Source of the DNA: Actinomycetota bacterium
GTDB taxonomy: Bacteria; Actinomycetota; Actinomycetes; JACCUZ01
Assembly: GCA_030841035.1 (NCBI GenBank)
Contig: JAVEDI010000030.1
Span: 1-49,586, forward strand
Reading direction: 5' to 3'
DNA length: 49,586 nucleotides
Shown here piece by piece: positions 8,529 to 16,954 of the stretch (position 1 is the stretch's first letter; every line of letters starts with the position of its first letter). The notes under the pieces are model-generated. The model ran no database searches and was not told the DNA's origin. It saw only the letters and a list, made by a program, of their open reading frames with translations. Made by a program: the position numbers and the translations under genes.

Positions 8529-9614
8529 GTGGCAGAAGAGCCGAAGTTTCTGGTCGACAGCTACCTGGAGTGGTTGAAGGGGGAGGGGGTCCCCGTCGTC
8601 GAGGATTTCGGCGTCGATCTGCTGGCCGTCGAGACGGCGCCGTGGGCGCGGATGGGCGCCGATGCAGCCTTCGTCAACCTCAAGGGTCGTGGCGACTTCA
8701 TCAACGTCGTGGTCATCGACGTGCCGGCGGGTGGCAGCACGGACCCGCAGAAGCATCTCTACGAAGAGGTCGTCTACGTGCTCAGCGGCACGGGCAGCAC
8801 CACCATCGAGAGCGCTGACGGCACCCAGCACAGCTTCGAGTGGGGTCCCAAGAGCCTCTTCGCGCTGCCGCTGAACGCGCGCTACCGGCACTTCAACGCC
8901 AGCGGCTCCGAGCCGGCACGGCTGTCGTCGACGACGAGCGCCCCCATCACGATGAACCTCTTCCACAACGAGGACTTTGTCTTCGACAACCCGTGGGCCT
9001 TCGGTGAGCGGGTCGGTTCCCAGAAGCACTTCTCGGGAGACGGCGACTTCATCCCGATGCGGCCGGGACGACACATGTGGGAGACCAACTTCGTGCCAGA
9101 CCTCGCATCGTTCGAGCTGCAGAAGTGGTCGGCCCGTGGTGCCGGCGGCAGCAACATGATGTTCGTGCTGGCGGACGGCACCATGCACGCGCACATCTCC
9201 GAGATGCCGGTCGGCACCTACAAGAAGGGCCACAGGCACGGTGCCGACTTCCACGTCTACGCAGTCACGGGGCAGGGCTACTCGCTCCTCTGGTACGAGG
9301 GTGACGAGGACTTCCACCGCGTCGACTGGCGTCACGGCGTCGTCTACGCGCCGCCGGACCGCATGTTCCACCAGCACTTCAACATCAGCCCTGACCCCGC
9401 GCGCTACCTCGCCGTCGCGTTCGGCGGCCTGCGATACCCGTTCACGGCCGACAAGCGCAAGACGTTCATGGGGATGGACGTCAGCCTGAAGGAGGGCGGG
9501 CGGCAGATCGAGTACGAGGACCAGAACCCAGCCATCCACGAGCTCTACGCCAAGGAGCTGGCCAAGACCGGGGCCGAGATGCGCATGCAGGACTTCGTGG
9601 CCACCCGGGGATGA
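8529..9614 (+). CDS. Bicupin protein, possible ring-cleaving or metal-binding oxygenase
   Basis: This 361-residue protein has two cupin barrels. The first (about residues 55-150) has a reduced metal motif (KHLYEEVVYVLSGTG, with only one His). The second (about 215-320) has the canonical set KKGHRHGADFHVYAVTGQG and later MFHQHFN, so a metal is probably bound only in the C-terminal domain. The layout recalls gentisate 1,2-dioxygenase-like bicupins, but residue-level assignment is not possible here. GTG 8529 follows GGAGAGG. The stop overlaps the start of the EutA-like gene (ATGA at 9611), implying a shared function. It may be an oxygenase or isomerase for the imported compound. Confidence 0.75.
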   Translation: MAEEPKFLVDSYLEWLKGEGVPVVEDFGVDLLAVETAPWARMGADAAFVNLKGRGDFINVVVIDVPAGGSTDPQKHLYEEVVYVLSGTGSTTIESADGTQHSFEWGPKSLFALPLNARYRHFNASGSEPARLSSTTSAPITMNLFHNEDFVFDNPWAFGERVGSQKHFSGDGDFIPMRPGRHMWETNFVPDLASFELQKWSARGAGGSNMMFVLADGTMHAHISEMPVGTYKKGHRHGADFHVYAVTGQGYSLLWYEGDEDFHRVDWRHGVVYAPPDRMFHQHFNISPDPARYLAVAFGGLRYPFTADKRKTFMGMDVSLKEGGRQIEYEDQNPAIHELYAKELAKTGAEMRMQDFVATRG

Positions 9615-11251
9615 CCTCCCACAGTCACCCGCTCGAGGAGTCCTCGGTCTCCTTGGACCAGATCCACTTCCTGGACCACCACCACGAGGAGACGGCGCAA
9701 GCCGCCGACGAGCTCACCACAGAGCTCGACGATGGGTACTGGGACGTCGAGAACGTGGAGCTGCAGACGGTCGGGATCGACATCGGCTCGTCGACGTCGC
9801 ATCTGATGTTCGCCCGCGTGCACATGCAACGACTCGCTCAGGGACTGTCCAGCCGTTTCGTCGTGGTCGACCGCAAGGTCGTCTGGCGCTCGCCGGTCGT
9901 GCTGACTCCCTACCTCCCCGACAACAGCATCGACGCGGAGGTGCTGGGGACGTTCGTGCACGGCTGCTACGACGAGGCCGGCGTCGATCGGTCGGCCATC
10001 GACACCGGCGCGGTCGTGCTGACCGGCGAGGCGCTCAAGCGCCGCAACGCCCGCGCCATCGCCGACCTGTTCGCGACCGAGTCGGGGACCTTCGTCTGCG
10101 CCTCGGCCGGACACCACCTCGAGGCCGCGATGGCGGCCCACGGGTCCGGTGCCGTGGCCGACAGCCGTGACGAGCCGGGTGTCCGGTTGCACGTCGACAT
10201 CGGCGGCGGCACCGCGAAGCTCGCGCTGGTGTCCGACGGTGCTGTGCTCGGGACCGCAGCGGTCGCCGTCGGCGGCCGGCTGGTGGCCCTGGACGCACGC
10301 CGCGTCGTGCGCGTGGAGGGGCCTGCCCTGCTGGTGGCTCAGGCAGCGGGGATCCCGCTGGTCCTGGGCGAGGAGCTCAGCGAGGAGGACGAGCGCCGTC
10401 TCGTGCGCGCCTTCGTCGACGTCCTGATCGGTTGCATCGACGAGGGACGCGTGTCCGCGCCGTACCCGCAGGAGCTCCTGCTGGTCCACGACCTGCCGGT
10501 GACCGACCGCCCACGCGTGGTCAGCTTCTCCGGTGGTGTCGCGGAGTACTTCTACGGTCGCGAGTCGCAGACCTTCGGTGACGTGGCCCCGGCTCTCGCG
10601 ACGGAGCTGCGTGCGGCCATCGACGCCGGCAGGCTCGGCGACATGGCGGTCGTGGACGCGCGCGCCCACATCCGCGCCACGGTCATCGGTGCATCGCAGT
10701 TCTCCGTGCAGGTCAGTGGCAACACGGTGTGGCTGTCCGGAGCCGGCGTCCTGCCGCTGCGCAACCTGCCAGTGCTCTTCCCCCGCGTCTCGCTCGACGG
10801 TGACTTCGAGCCGACCCGTGTCGCCGACGCCATCGTCGCCGCGGCCCGCCGGTTCGAGGTCGAGGGCGGCGCGCAGCCGCTGGCCGTGGCGCTGCGGTGG
10901 TCCGGTGACCCCGACTACCGGCGGCTGCGGGCTCTGGCCGAGGGCGTGGTCGCCGGGCTTGCCGACCACCTGGCCGCCGGCTATCCCCTCGTCGTGCTGC
11001 TCGACGGCGACCTGGCCCGTTCCCTCGGCCGCCTGCTGACCCACGAGCTGGGGGTACCGCAGCCGGTGGTCTGCCTCGACGGGGTCAGCCTCCAGGAGTT
11101 CGACTACGTCGACATCGGCGAACCGATCCAGCCGGCCGGTGTCGTGCCGGTCATCATCAAGTCACTGCTCTTCGATGCGCCGGGCCAGGTGGTCTCCGGG
11201 GCCGGTGTGCTGGTCCGGGGGAGCGAGAGCACGGGCAGCCCGCGTGGGTGA
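9611..11251 (+). CDS. EutA-like reactivating ATPase (actin/Hsp70 superfamily)
   Basis: This 546-residue protein matches the EutA family, known for reactivating B12-dependent ethanolamine ammonia-lyase by ATP-driven cofactor exchange. The two nucleotide-binding signatures are clear: GIDIGSSTSHLMFARV near residue 57 and HVDIGGGTAKLALVSDG near residue 198, with SFSGGVAEY as the adenosine-region motif. A histidine-rich start (SHSHP, HHH) precedes. No eutB or eutC is in this window. It is sandwiched between the bicupin (4-base overlap) and an EamA transporter (8-base overlap). It may therefore serve another enzyme, or eutBC may be elsewhere. Family confidence is high; role is unknown. Confidence 0.82.
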   Translation: MTSHSHPLEESSVSLDQIHFLDHHHEETAQAADELTTELDDGYWDVENVELQTVGIDIGSSTSHLMFARVHMQRLAQGLSSRFVVVDRKVVWRSPVVLTPYLPDNSIDAEVLGTFVHGCYDEAGVDRSAIDTGAVVLTGEALKRRNARAIADLFATESGTFVCASAGHHLEAAMAAHGSGAVADSRDEPGVRLHVDIGGGTAKLALVSDGAVLGTAAVAVGGRLVALDARRVVRVEGPALLVAQAAGIPLVLGEELSEEDERRLVRAFVDVLIGCIDEGRVSAPYPQELLLVHDLPVTDRPRVVSFSGGVAEYFYGRESQTFGDVAPALATELRAAIDAGRLGDMAVVDARAHIRATVIGASQFSVQVSGNTVWLSGAGVLPLRNLPVLFPRVSLDGDFEPTRVADAIVAAARRFEVEGGAQPLAVALRWSGDPDYRRLRALAEGVVAGLADHLAAGYPLVVLLDGDLARSLGRLLTHELGVPQPVVCLDGVSLQEFDYVDIGEPIQPAGVVPVIIKSLLFDAPGQVVSGAGVLVRGSESTGSPRG

Positions 11252-12200
11252 ATCCCTCGCTCTGCTGTCGCTCGTCCTGTTCTCCACCAACGTGCTGTTG
11301 GTCAGCGTGGCCGCACCACGGCTCGGCCAGGACATCGGCTTCCTGCTGGCTCTCGGCAGCAACGTCCTCTTCTCCGGCCTGCTGGTGCTGGGGGAGCTCC
11401 TGCTGCTGGGTCGAGGCATGGACGTCCAGTGGGGTCCGCTGGTCATGTTCGCGATCGGTGGGTTGTGCACGTCCTACCTGGGGCGCCGGCTCTTCTTCCT
11501 CTCGGTGCAGTCGATGGGGCCCTCGCGCGCAGCGTCGCTGCAGATCACCAACCCCTTGTTCGCAGCGGTCATCAGCTGGGTGTTCGTCGGTGAGGTGCTC
11601 GGCGCGTCGGCCATCGGGTTCATCGCTGCCGTCCTGGTCGGCCTCTACCTGACGACGAGGGTGCCGGTCAGGCCCCGGGCACCGGTCGCGGCGCCGGTGG
11701 GGGCCGCGAGCGGGCCGCCGCCGGGAGTCGTCCCGCCACCGGGGCCGGCCGAGGTGGTCGGGCTGCCGAAGCGCGAGGTGGCCCTCGCGCTCATCGGTGC
11801 CTTCTCCTACGCCGTCGGCAACGTGGTGCGCAGCAGCGGCGTGCGCGAGTGGAACGAGCCGATCCTCGCGGGCTTCGTGGGAGCGGTCGCCGGAACCCTG
11901 GCTTACCTCCTCCTGCACACCGAGGTCCGCAGCGTCGTCGGGGCCGTTCGCCGGGCACAACGGGCAGGCGTCTGGCTCTGGACGCTGTCCGGGGTCCTGA
12001 CCATCTCCGCGCAGGTCTCGCTCATGGCCGCGACGCGCTACATCCCCATTGCGGTCGGTGTGGTCGTGTCGGCGGCGCTGCCGGTCATCGTCATCCCCGT
12101 GAGCGTTCTCCTGATGAAGAACAAGGAGGCGGTGACGGGTCGAACGGCGGTCGGAGGGCTGCTGATCCTGGCCGGAGTGGCCGGTTTGCTGCTTGCATGA
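11244..12200 (+). CDS. EamA/DMT-family transporter
   Basis: This 318-residue protein has ten predicted hydrophobic helices in two homologous halves, separated by a Pro/Ala/Gly-rich linker (about residues 140-175) unusual in length for the family. The second half ends with KNKEAVTGRTAVGGLLILAGVAGLLL, the typical last helix pair. Start GTG 11244 overlaps the EutA-like stop; the reading frame extends upstream but inside that gene. It is likely an exporter or importer of a pathway metabolite. The substrate cannot be read from sequence. Confidence 0.8.
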   Translation: MGESLALLSLVLFSTNVLLVSVAAPRLGQDIGFLLALGSNVLFSGLLVLGELLLLGRGMDVQWGPLVMFAIGGLCTSYLGRRLFFLSVQSMGPSRAASLQITNPLFAAVISWVFVGEVLGASAIGFIAAVLVGLYLTTRVPVRPRAPVAAPVGAASGPPPGVVPPPGPAEVVGLPKREVALALIGAFSYAVGNVVRSSGVREWNEPILAGFVGAVAGTLAYLLLHTEVRSVVGAVRRAQRAGVWLWTLSGVLTISAQVSLMAATRYIPIAVGVVVSAALPVIVIPVSVLLMKNKEAVTGRTAVGGLLILAGVAGLLLA

Positions 12201-12225
12201 GCGATCCGACCGCGCAGGAGGCGCC

Positions 12226-13218
12226 GTGACCCGTCCCGTCCCCGTTACCTATGCCGGTGTGGTCTACGACCGCACCCGGGCCCTCTACACCGGCGACGTG
12301 CAGGTCGAGGGAGTCGACCTCCGCTACCTGCAGACCGGCATCGAGGAGCTCTTCTGGCGGCAGGGGAAGTACGGCGAGTTCGACGCGGCCGAGTTCTCGT
12401 TCGGGGCCTACATCGCCGGCGTGGAGCAGGAGGCGGGTCCGTTCTGCGCGATCCCCGTCTTCCCGTCACGGGCCTTCCGCCACTCGGCGTTCTACGTCCG
12501 CTCCGACTCGCCGGTGCAACGGCCGGAGGACCTCTGCGGGCGCTCCATCGGGATGCCGGAGTGGAGCATGACGGCCGCGCTGTGGATGCGCGGGCTCCTC
12601 GGAGAGCACTACGGTTTGGACCTGGACAGCGTCCGGTGGCGCACGGGTGGGCTGGAGCAGCCCGGCCGCCAGGAGAAGTCCCGGGTGCAGCCTCCGGACC
12701 GGTTCAGCGTCGAGCCCGTCGATGCGTCGACGACGCTGACCGAGCAGCTGCTCGACGGTGGCATCGACGCCCTCATCAGCGCCCGGCCCCCCACGCCGTT
12801 CCTGAAGGGCGACCCTCGCATCCGGCGGGTCTTCCCGGACTACCACCGTGAGGAGCGCAGCTTCTTCCTCAAGACCGGGATCATCCCGCTGATGCACGTG
12901 GTGGTGCTCAAGAGAACCCTCGTCGAGGAGCACCCGTGGCTGGCTAACAACCTCCGGCGCGGGTTCGAGGCGGCCCGAGCGCTGGCCACCCCAGCGCTGC
13001 GCGACTCAGCGGTCTGCTTCTCCTCCCTGGTGTGGGAGTCGGCGTACGCCGAAGAGGAGGAAGCGTTGTTCGGCGACGCCTTCGCCTACGGAGTCGATGC
13101 CAACCGGGGCGCCCTCACGACTCTGCTGCGCTATGCCCACGAGCAGGGGTTCACCTCCCGACCCCTGGACCCGGAGGACTTGTTCCTCCCCGCGACGCTG
13201 ACCGACGCGAAGGTCTGA
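12226..13218 (+). CDS. 4,5-dihydroxyphthalate decarboxylase-like protein (Pht5 family)
   Basis: This 330-residue protein has the periplasmic-binding-protein fold without a signal peptide, as in Pht5 4,5-dihydroxyphthalate decarboxylases. Typical stretches are VQVEGVDLRYLQTGIEELFWR, FDAAEFSFGAYIAG, CAIPVFPSRAFRHSAFYVR and the later DALISARPPTPFLKG. The known enzyme removes a carboxylate from 4,5-dihydroxyphthalate to give protocatechuate. Start GTG 12226 follows AGGAGG by 4 bases. It runs convergent to the ACMSD-like gene with only 10 bases between stops. A Rieske oxygenase and a Gfo/Idh/MocA dehydrogenase downstream complete a Pht3/Pht4/Pht5-like set, though the exact substrate is inferred. 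Confidence 0.78.
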   Translation: MTRPVPVTYAGVVYDRTRALYTGDVQVEGVDLRYLQTGIEELFWRQGKYGEFDAAEFSFGAYIAGVEQEAGPFCAIPVFPSRAFRHSAFYVRSDSPVQRPEDLCGRSIGMPEWSMTAALWMRGLLGEHYGLDLDSVRWRTGGLEQPGRQEKSRVQPPDRFSVEPVDASTTLTEQLLDGGIDALISARPPTPFLKGDPRIRRVFPDYHREERSFFLKTGIIPLMHVVVLKRTLVEEHPWLANNLRRGFEAARALATPALRDSAVCFSSLVWESAYAEEEEALFGDAFAYGVDANRGALTTLLRYAHEQGFTSRPLDPEDLFLPATLTDAKV

Positions 13219-13228
13219 CGGTCTCGGG

Positions 13229-14245
13229 TCAGCGAAGGGCGAACAGGTCCGTCGCGGTGCCGGCCAGGACGGCCGTCGTCGCGGCGTCGTCGAGCCCCGC
13301 CGCCAGCACGCTGGTGCCGGCGGGGCGCTCGGCGATGGGGAACGGGTAGTCGGTGCCGACCATGACCCGGTCCGCGCCGACAGCCTGGACGAGCGTCCGC
13401 ACGCTGCCGGCGTCGTAGACGAGCGAGTCGTACCAGAACCGGCGCAGGTAGTCGCGCGGCGGGAGAGCCGGCGGGGTCATGCCGGGCAGCATCGTGAGGC
13501 ACCGCTCGATGCGAGCCAGCATGGCCAGCAACGCGCCGCCGCCATGTGCCAGGACGATCCGCAGCCCGGGATGGCGGTCCAGCACGCCGCCGAGCATCAG
13601 GGTGGCCGCGGCGACGGCCGTCTCCGCGGGCATCCCCACGGAGTAGAGCAGACCGTGGCGCCCCAGTCGTTCCTCGCCCAGCACCTGCCATGGGTGCACG
13701 AACACCACCGCGCCGCCCGCGGCGCACGCCGCCCAGAACTCCTCCAGCGACGGGTCGTCGAGAGGGAGACCGTCCACATTGGTGCCGATCTCGACGCCGC
13801 GCAGCCCCAGGCCGGTCACGCACTCGGCGACCGAGGCGGCCGCCGCCGCCGGGTCCTGCAGGGGCACCGTGCCCAGGCCGGCGAAACGAGCGGGGGCGGC
13901 CCGTACGAGCTCGGCGATCCATTCGTTCTGCACGCGCGCCAGCTCGGCGACCCCCGGCGCGGACAGCCGGTAGGAGAACGTCACAGGGATGGGCGACACG
14001 ACCTGCACAGCCACCCCCTCGGCGTCCATCTCCTCGATGCGCCGTCGGGCGTCCCAGCACCGGTCGTCGAGCGCCCGGAAGAAGGTGTCGCCCAGCAGCA
14101 GGTCCGCCGTGCAGGGACCGGTGGCGACCAGCGCCGGCCATGCCCCGGCGTACCGCTGCGCGAGGTCGGGTAGCTGCGGCGGGATCGCGTGGGTGTGTAC
14201 GTCGACGCGGCGCACGCCGCTGCGGTGACCGGTGGGTCGGCTCAC
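13229..14245 (-). CDS. ACMSD-like amidohydrolase-fold decarboxylase
   Basis: This 338-residue protein aligns by eye along its length with 2-amino-3-carboxymuconate-6-semialdehyde decarboxylase. The zinc site is complete: VDVHTHA, FVHPW, AHGGG and GTDYPFP. Substrate-loop motifs CWDARRRIEEMDAEGV and PIPVTFSYRL are also present. ACMSD-type enzymes remove a carboxylate from ring-fission products; a related decarboxylase acts in the protocatechuate 2,3-cleavage route. In this locus it would convert a carboxylated hydroxymuconic semialdehyde to the simple semialdehyde (inference). The start overlaps the marR stop (ATGA), so it is co-transcribed with the regulator. Confidence 0.85.
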   Translation of the reverse strand: MSRPTGHRSGVRRVDVHTHAIPPQLPDLAQRYAGAWPALVATGPCTADLLLGDTFFRALDDRCWDARRRIEEMDAEGVAVQVVSPIPVTFSYRLSAPGVAELARVQNEWIAELVRAAPARFAGLGTVPLQDPAAAAASVAECVTGLGLRGVEIGTNVDGLPLDDPSLEEFWAACAAGGAVVFVHPWQVLGEERLGRHGLLYSVGMPAETAVAAATLMLGGVLDRHPGLRIVLAHGGGALLAMLARIERCLTMLPGMTPPALPPRDYLRRFWYDSLVYDAGSVRTLVQAVGADRVMVGTDYPFPIAERPAGTSVLAAGLDDAATTAVLAGTATDLFALR

Positions 14246-14814
14246 TCGGCCATCTCGACGGGCCGCTGCGCCGGAGCGGTCTCGACCGAGACGCGCAGGC
14301 GGTCGAGCAGCTCGGTCAGCTGCGTGCGCTCCTCGCTGGTGAGGTGGCTGGTGAGGGCTTCGAGATAGCGCCAGTGGCTCGGCAGGAAGCGGGCCAGGAA
14401 GTCCTCTCCGGCCGGCGTGTTGGCGATCAGGTAGGACCGGCGGTCGTCGGGGTTGATGCGCCGCTCGATGAGCGAGCGCTGGGTGAGCGCGTCCACCACC
14501 GTCGTGAGGTTGGCAGGGCGCACGGAGACGGCATGGCCGAGCTCGCCCATCGTCAGCGGGGTGTCGGCGCGGTGCAGGACCGTGAGGATGTTCAGCTGGC
14601 TCACGCTCAGGCCGTGCGGCGCCAGCTCGGCGGCCCCGGCGCGGTCGAACGCGGTCATCGCGCGGTAGAGCGTCAGGGTCAGCGACAGGACGCTCGGGTC
14701 GAAGTCCCCGTGCTCGGCTGCCGCCATGGACACCTGGCGGGCCACGGTCACGGCCGGGTCCGCCTCATCGGGGCTGGCGGCGCCAACCGTCCGCGCCCTG
14801 CCGTTCTTCGCCAC
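14242..14814 (-). CDS. MarR-family transcriptional regulator
   Basis: This 190-residue protein has a winged helix-turn-helix core: LSVSQLNILTVLHRADTPLTMGELGHAVSVRPANLTTVVDALTQRSLIERR-type sequence, ending with the wing residues NPDDRRSYLI. It binds DNA as a dimer, usually releasing it on binding a phenolic ligand. GTG 14814 was chosen because AGGGAGG lies just upstream; a long upstream extension would run into the dioxygenase gene. The gene is divergent from the extradiol dioxygenase operon, with the GATAGT motif in between, so it is the best candidate to control that promoter, itself, and the similar sites at 5439 and 21325. Confidence 0.9.
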   Translation of the reverse strand: MAKNGRARTVGAASPDEADPAVTVARQVSMAAAEHGDFDPSVLSLTLTLYRAMTAFDRAGAAELAPHGLSVSQLNILTVLHRADTPLTMGELGHAVSVRPANLTTVVDALTQRSLIERRINPDDRRSYLIANTPAGEDFLARFLPSHWRYLEALTSHLTSEERTQLTELLDRLRVSVETAPAQRPVEMAE

Positions 14815-14892
14815 GACTCGCCCTCCCTGACGGTGATCGCTCGACGCTACCGTCAGTCGAGCGCTGGAGGGAGCACCTTCGTTCCCTCTGTG

Positions 14893-14933
14893 GATAGTTT
14901 CTCTTGACGATAGTTCACGAATCGACTTATTGT
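14893..14933 (+). promoter_or_regulatory. GATAGT direct-repeat operator (site B) and dioxygenase promoter
   Basis: Two perfect GATAGT half-sites (14893 and 14909) are 16 bases apart with CTCTTG in the spacer. A -35 box TTGACG (14904-14909) lies within the operator and a -10 TATTGT (14928-14933) follows after 18 bases. Transcription would begin near 14940, just before the ribosome site of the dioxygenase gene. Binding here would occlude the -35, so repression is the likely mode. 17 of 22 positions match site A. Confidence 0.65.
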
Positions 14934-14982
14934 GCGAAACGCAACCGTGCAGCGCCAGGGGACGGAAACGGGAGGCACCCAG

Positions 14983-16056
14983 ATGGGCGAGGTTCTCGGG
15001 GTAGGACTGTCCCACTACCCGCCGTTCAGCGGCCTGGACGACGACATGGCCGCCATCCTGCGCCGCACTCTCGAGGATCCCGCGATCCCCGACGCCGCCA
15101 AGGACGTCGCCAACTGGCCGGAGATCGCGCGCCGGGAATGGGCGGCTGACGAGGGCCGGGCGGCCGCGGCCGACCACCGGGCGGCGCTGATCGAGGGTTT
15201 CGAGAAGGTTCGCCAGGCCATCGACGACTTCCGGCCGGACGCCGTGCTGATCTGGGGCGACGACCAGTACGAGAACTTCAAGGAGGACGTCATCCCGCCG
15301 TACGCCGTCCTGGCCTACGACGACATCGACGTACGGCCCTGGGCGCAGGCGGCGGAGTCCTCCGACATGAAGGGTCGGCCCAACGTCTGGGGTGAGAGCG
15401 GCGACACGACGTTCACCGTCAAGGGTCGCCCGGACATCGCCAAGCACATCACGAGTGAGCTGCTCGGGCGCGGCGTCGACGTGGCCTACGCGTACAAGCA
15501 GCTGCACCACCCCGGGCTCCCGCACGCCTTCCTCAACGCTGTGCTCTACCTCGACTACCACCGCGCGGGCTTCGACTACCCCGTCGTGCCGTTCCCGATC
15601 AACTGCTACGGGCGACGAGTCGTCAGCTATCAGGGGTTCATGGCGCCGTTCGACGACATCCGCGAGCTGGACCCGCCGTCCCCCACCCCGGCGCGCCTGA
15701 TGGACGTCGGTGCCGAGGTCGGTCGCATCTGCGCCGAGTCGCCGTGGCGCATCGCGCTGCTCGCCTCCTCGAGCTGGTCGCACGCCTTCATCTGCGACCG
15801 CACCTGGCGGCTGCGCCCCGACACGCCCAGCGACCGTCGCCTGTTCGAGGCGATGACCAGTGGTGACGTCGACGCGTGGCGCTCCACGCCGTTGGACGAG
15901 ATCGAGGGCGCGGGGCAGCAGGAGCTGCTGAACTGGTTCCCGCTGCTGGGTGCGATGGAAGCGCTGGGCCAGAAGGTCCCGGCCTGGGCGGACTTCGCCG
16001 AGACCGGCATCTTCAACTCCAACAAGGTCTTCGCGGCCTACCACCCGTGTCCGTGA
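14983..16056 (+). CDS. Class III (LigB-type) extradiol ring-cleavage dioxygenase
   Basis: This 357-residue protein has an iron(II)-dependent LigB fold. Candidate ligand motifs are GLSHYPP near the N-terminus, FRPDAVLIWGDDQYENF, and HHPGLPHAFLN in the middle. SSSWSHAF near residue 260 resembles the catalytic-His region. No separate LigA-like small subunit is nearby. ATG 14983 was chosen because GGAGGC precedes it and the proposed promoter overlaps the upstream GTG at 14932. The stop overlaps the next gene (GTGA). It probably cleaves the catecholic product of the Rieske and decarboxylase steps; protocatechuate (2,3 or 4,5) is the leading but unproven substrate. Confidence 0.85.
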   Translation: MGEVLGVGLSHYPPFSGLDDDMAAILRRTLEDPAIPDAAKDVANWPEIARREWAADEGRAAAADHRAALIEGFEKVRQAIDDFRPDAVLIWGDDQYENFKEDVIPPYAVLAYDDIDVRPWAQAAESSDMKGRPNVWGESGDTTFTVKGRPDIAKHITSELLGRGVDVAYAYKQLHHPGLPHAFLNAVLYLDYHRAGFDYPVVPFPINCYGRRVVSYQGFMAPFDDIRELDPPSPTPARLMDVGAEVGRICAESPWRIALLASSSWSHAFICDRTWRLRPDTPSDRRLFEAMTSGDVDAWRSTPLDEIEGAGQQELLNWFPLLGAMEALGQKVPAWADFAETGIFNSNKVFAAYHPCP

Positions 16057-16901
16057 CCGCCACCCCGGTGAGCAGCATCGTGGCCGACGAGCTGGTCTCG
16101 GCGCGCGTGCAGCACGGCCCGTTCGAGACCCACTACCTCGAGTCCGGCCGCGGCACTCCCGTCCTGCTGGTCCACGGGTCGGGTCCGGGCGTGTCGGGTC
16201 GAGCCAACTGGCAGGGTCTGATGCGTTCACCGGTGGCCGCCGATCACCGGCTGCTCGCACCGGACGTGGTCGGCTTCGGTGAGACCCGCGCGGGCGAGGA
16301 CATCGAGCTGGACCACGACACCCGGGTGGAGCACCTCCTGGGATTCCTCGACGCGCTGGGCCTGGACCGTGTCGACGTGGTCGGCAACTCGATGGGCGGG
16401 GCGCTAGCACTGGCCCTCGCGCACCGCTACCCGCAGCGGGTCCGGCGGATGGTCCTGATGGGCACCGTGGGCATCGACTTCCCGATCACCGACGGCCTGG
16501 ACCGCGTCTGGGGATACACCCCCTCCCGCGACAGCATGGCCGCGCTGATGCGGCTCTTCGCCTACGACCAGAGCCTGGTCACCGACGAGCTGATCGAGCT
16601 GCGGTTCCGGGCGACCGAGGTGGGCGACGTCCAGCAGCGCTATGCCAGGGCGTTCGCCGCGCCGCGCCAGCGCCACATCGAGGCGATGGCACTCACCGAG
16701 GATCAGCTGAGGGGGATCGACACGCCGACGTTGCTCGTCCATGGACGTGACGACCAGATCATCCCGCTGGAGGCCACCAGCCAGCGGCTGGTCGGCATCC
16801 TCCCCGCTGCCGACCTCGTGGTCTTCGGCCGCTGCGGGCACTGGACCCAGATCGAGCGAGCTGTGGACTTCCAGCGGCAGGTAGCGGGATTCTTCCGCTG
16901 A
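16053..16901 (+). CDS. Alpha/beta hydrolase, meta-cleavage product hydrolase-like
   Basis: This 282-residue protein has an alpha/beta fold with a clear catalytic triad: nucleophile GNSMGGA, acid HGRDDQIIP and histidine GRCGHWTQIE. The oxyanion region LVHGSGPGVSGRANW is the hallmark of DmpD/BphD/HsaD-type C-C hydrolases, which split ring-fission products to a dienoate and an acid. It begins with GTG overlapping the dioxygenase stop. In a pathway that also has a semialdehyde dehydrogenase and a decarboxylase, it may handle a ketonic fission product or act as a side branch. Confidence 0.87.
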   Translation: MTATPVSSIVADELVSARVQHGPFETHYLESGRGTPVLLVHGSGPGVSGRANWQGLMRSPVAADHRLLAPDVVGFGETRAGEDIELDHDTRVEHLLGFLDALGLDRVDVVGNSMGGALALALAHRYPQRVRRMVLMGTVGIDFPITDGLDRVWGYTPSRDSMAALMRLFAYDQSLVTDELIELRFRATEVGDVQQRYARAFAAPRQRHIEAMALTEDQLRGIDTPTLLVHGRDDQIIPLEATSQRLVGILPAADLVVFGRCGHWTQIERAVDFQRQVAGFFR

Positions 16902-16954
16902 TGACGCTGACGCCGTTGAACCGTTGAACCGTCGAAGAGAGGAACGGCTCCGAG

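Noticed and set aside
9611-11251. Ethanolamine utilisation operon or microcompartment
   Set aside because: Only the EutA-like protein is present; no lyase, shell proteins or other eut genes are seen.
13229-14245. Kynurenine/2-aminomuconate pathway assignment for the ACMSD-like gene
   Set aside because: No 3-hydroxyanthranilate dioxygenase or RidA-type aminomuconate deaminase is seen; a tautomerase favours the hydroxymuconate route.
14242-16410. Extended N-terminus joining marR to an upstream frame
   Set aside because: It would run through the divergent promoter and the dioxygenase gene; GTG 14814 with a good ribosome site explains MarR fully.
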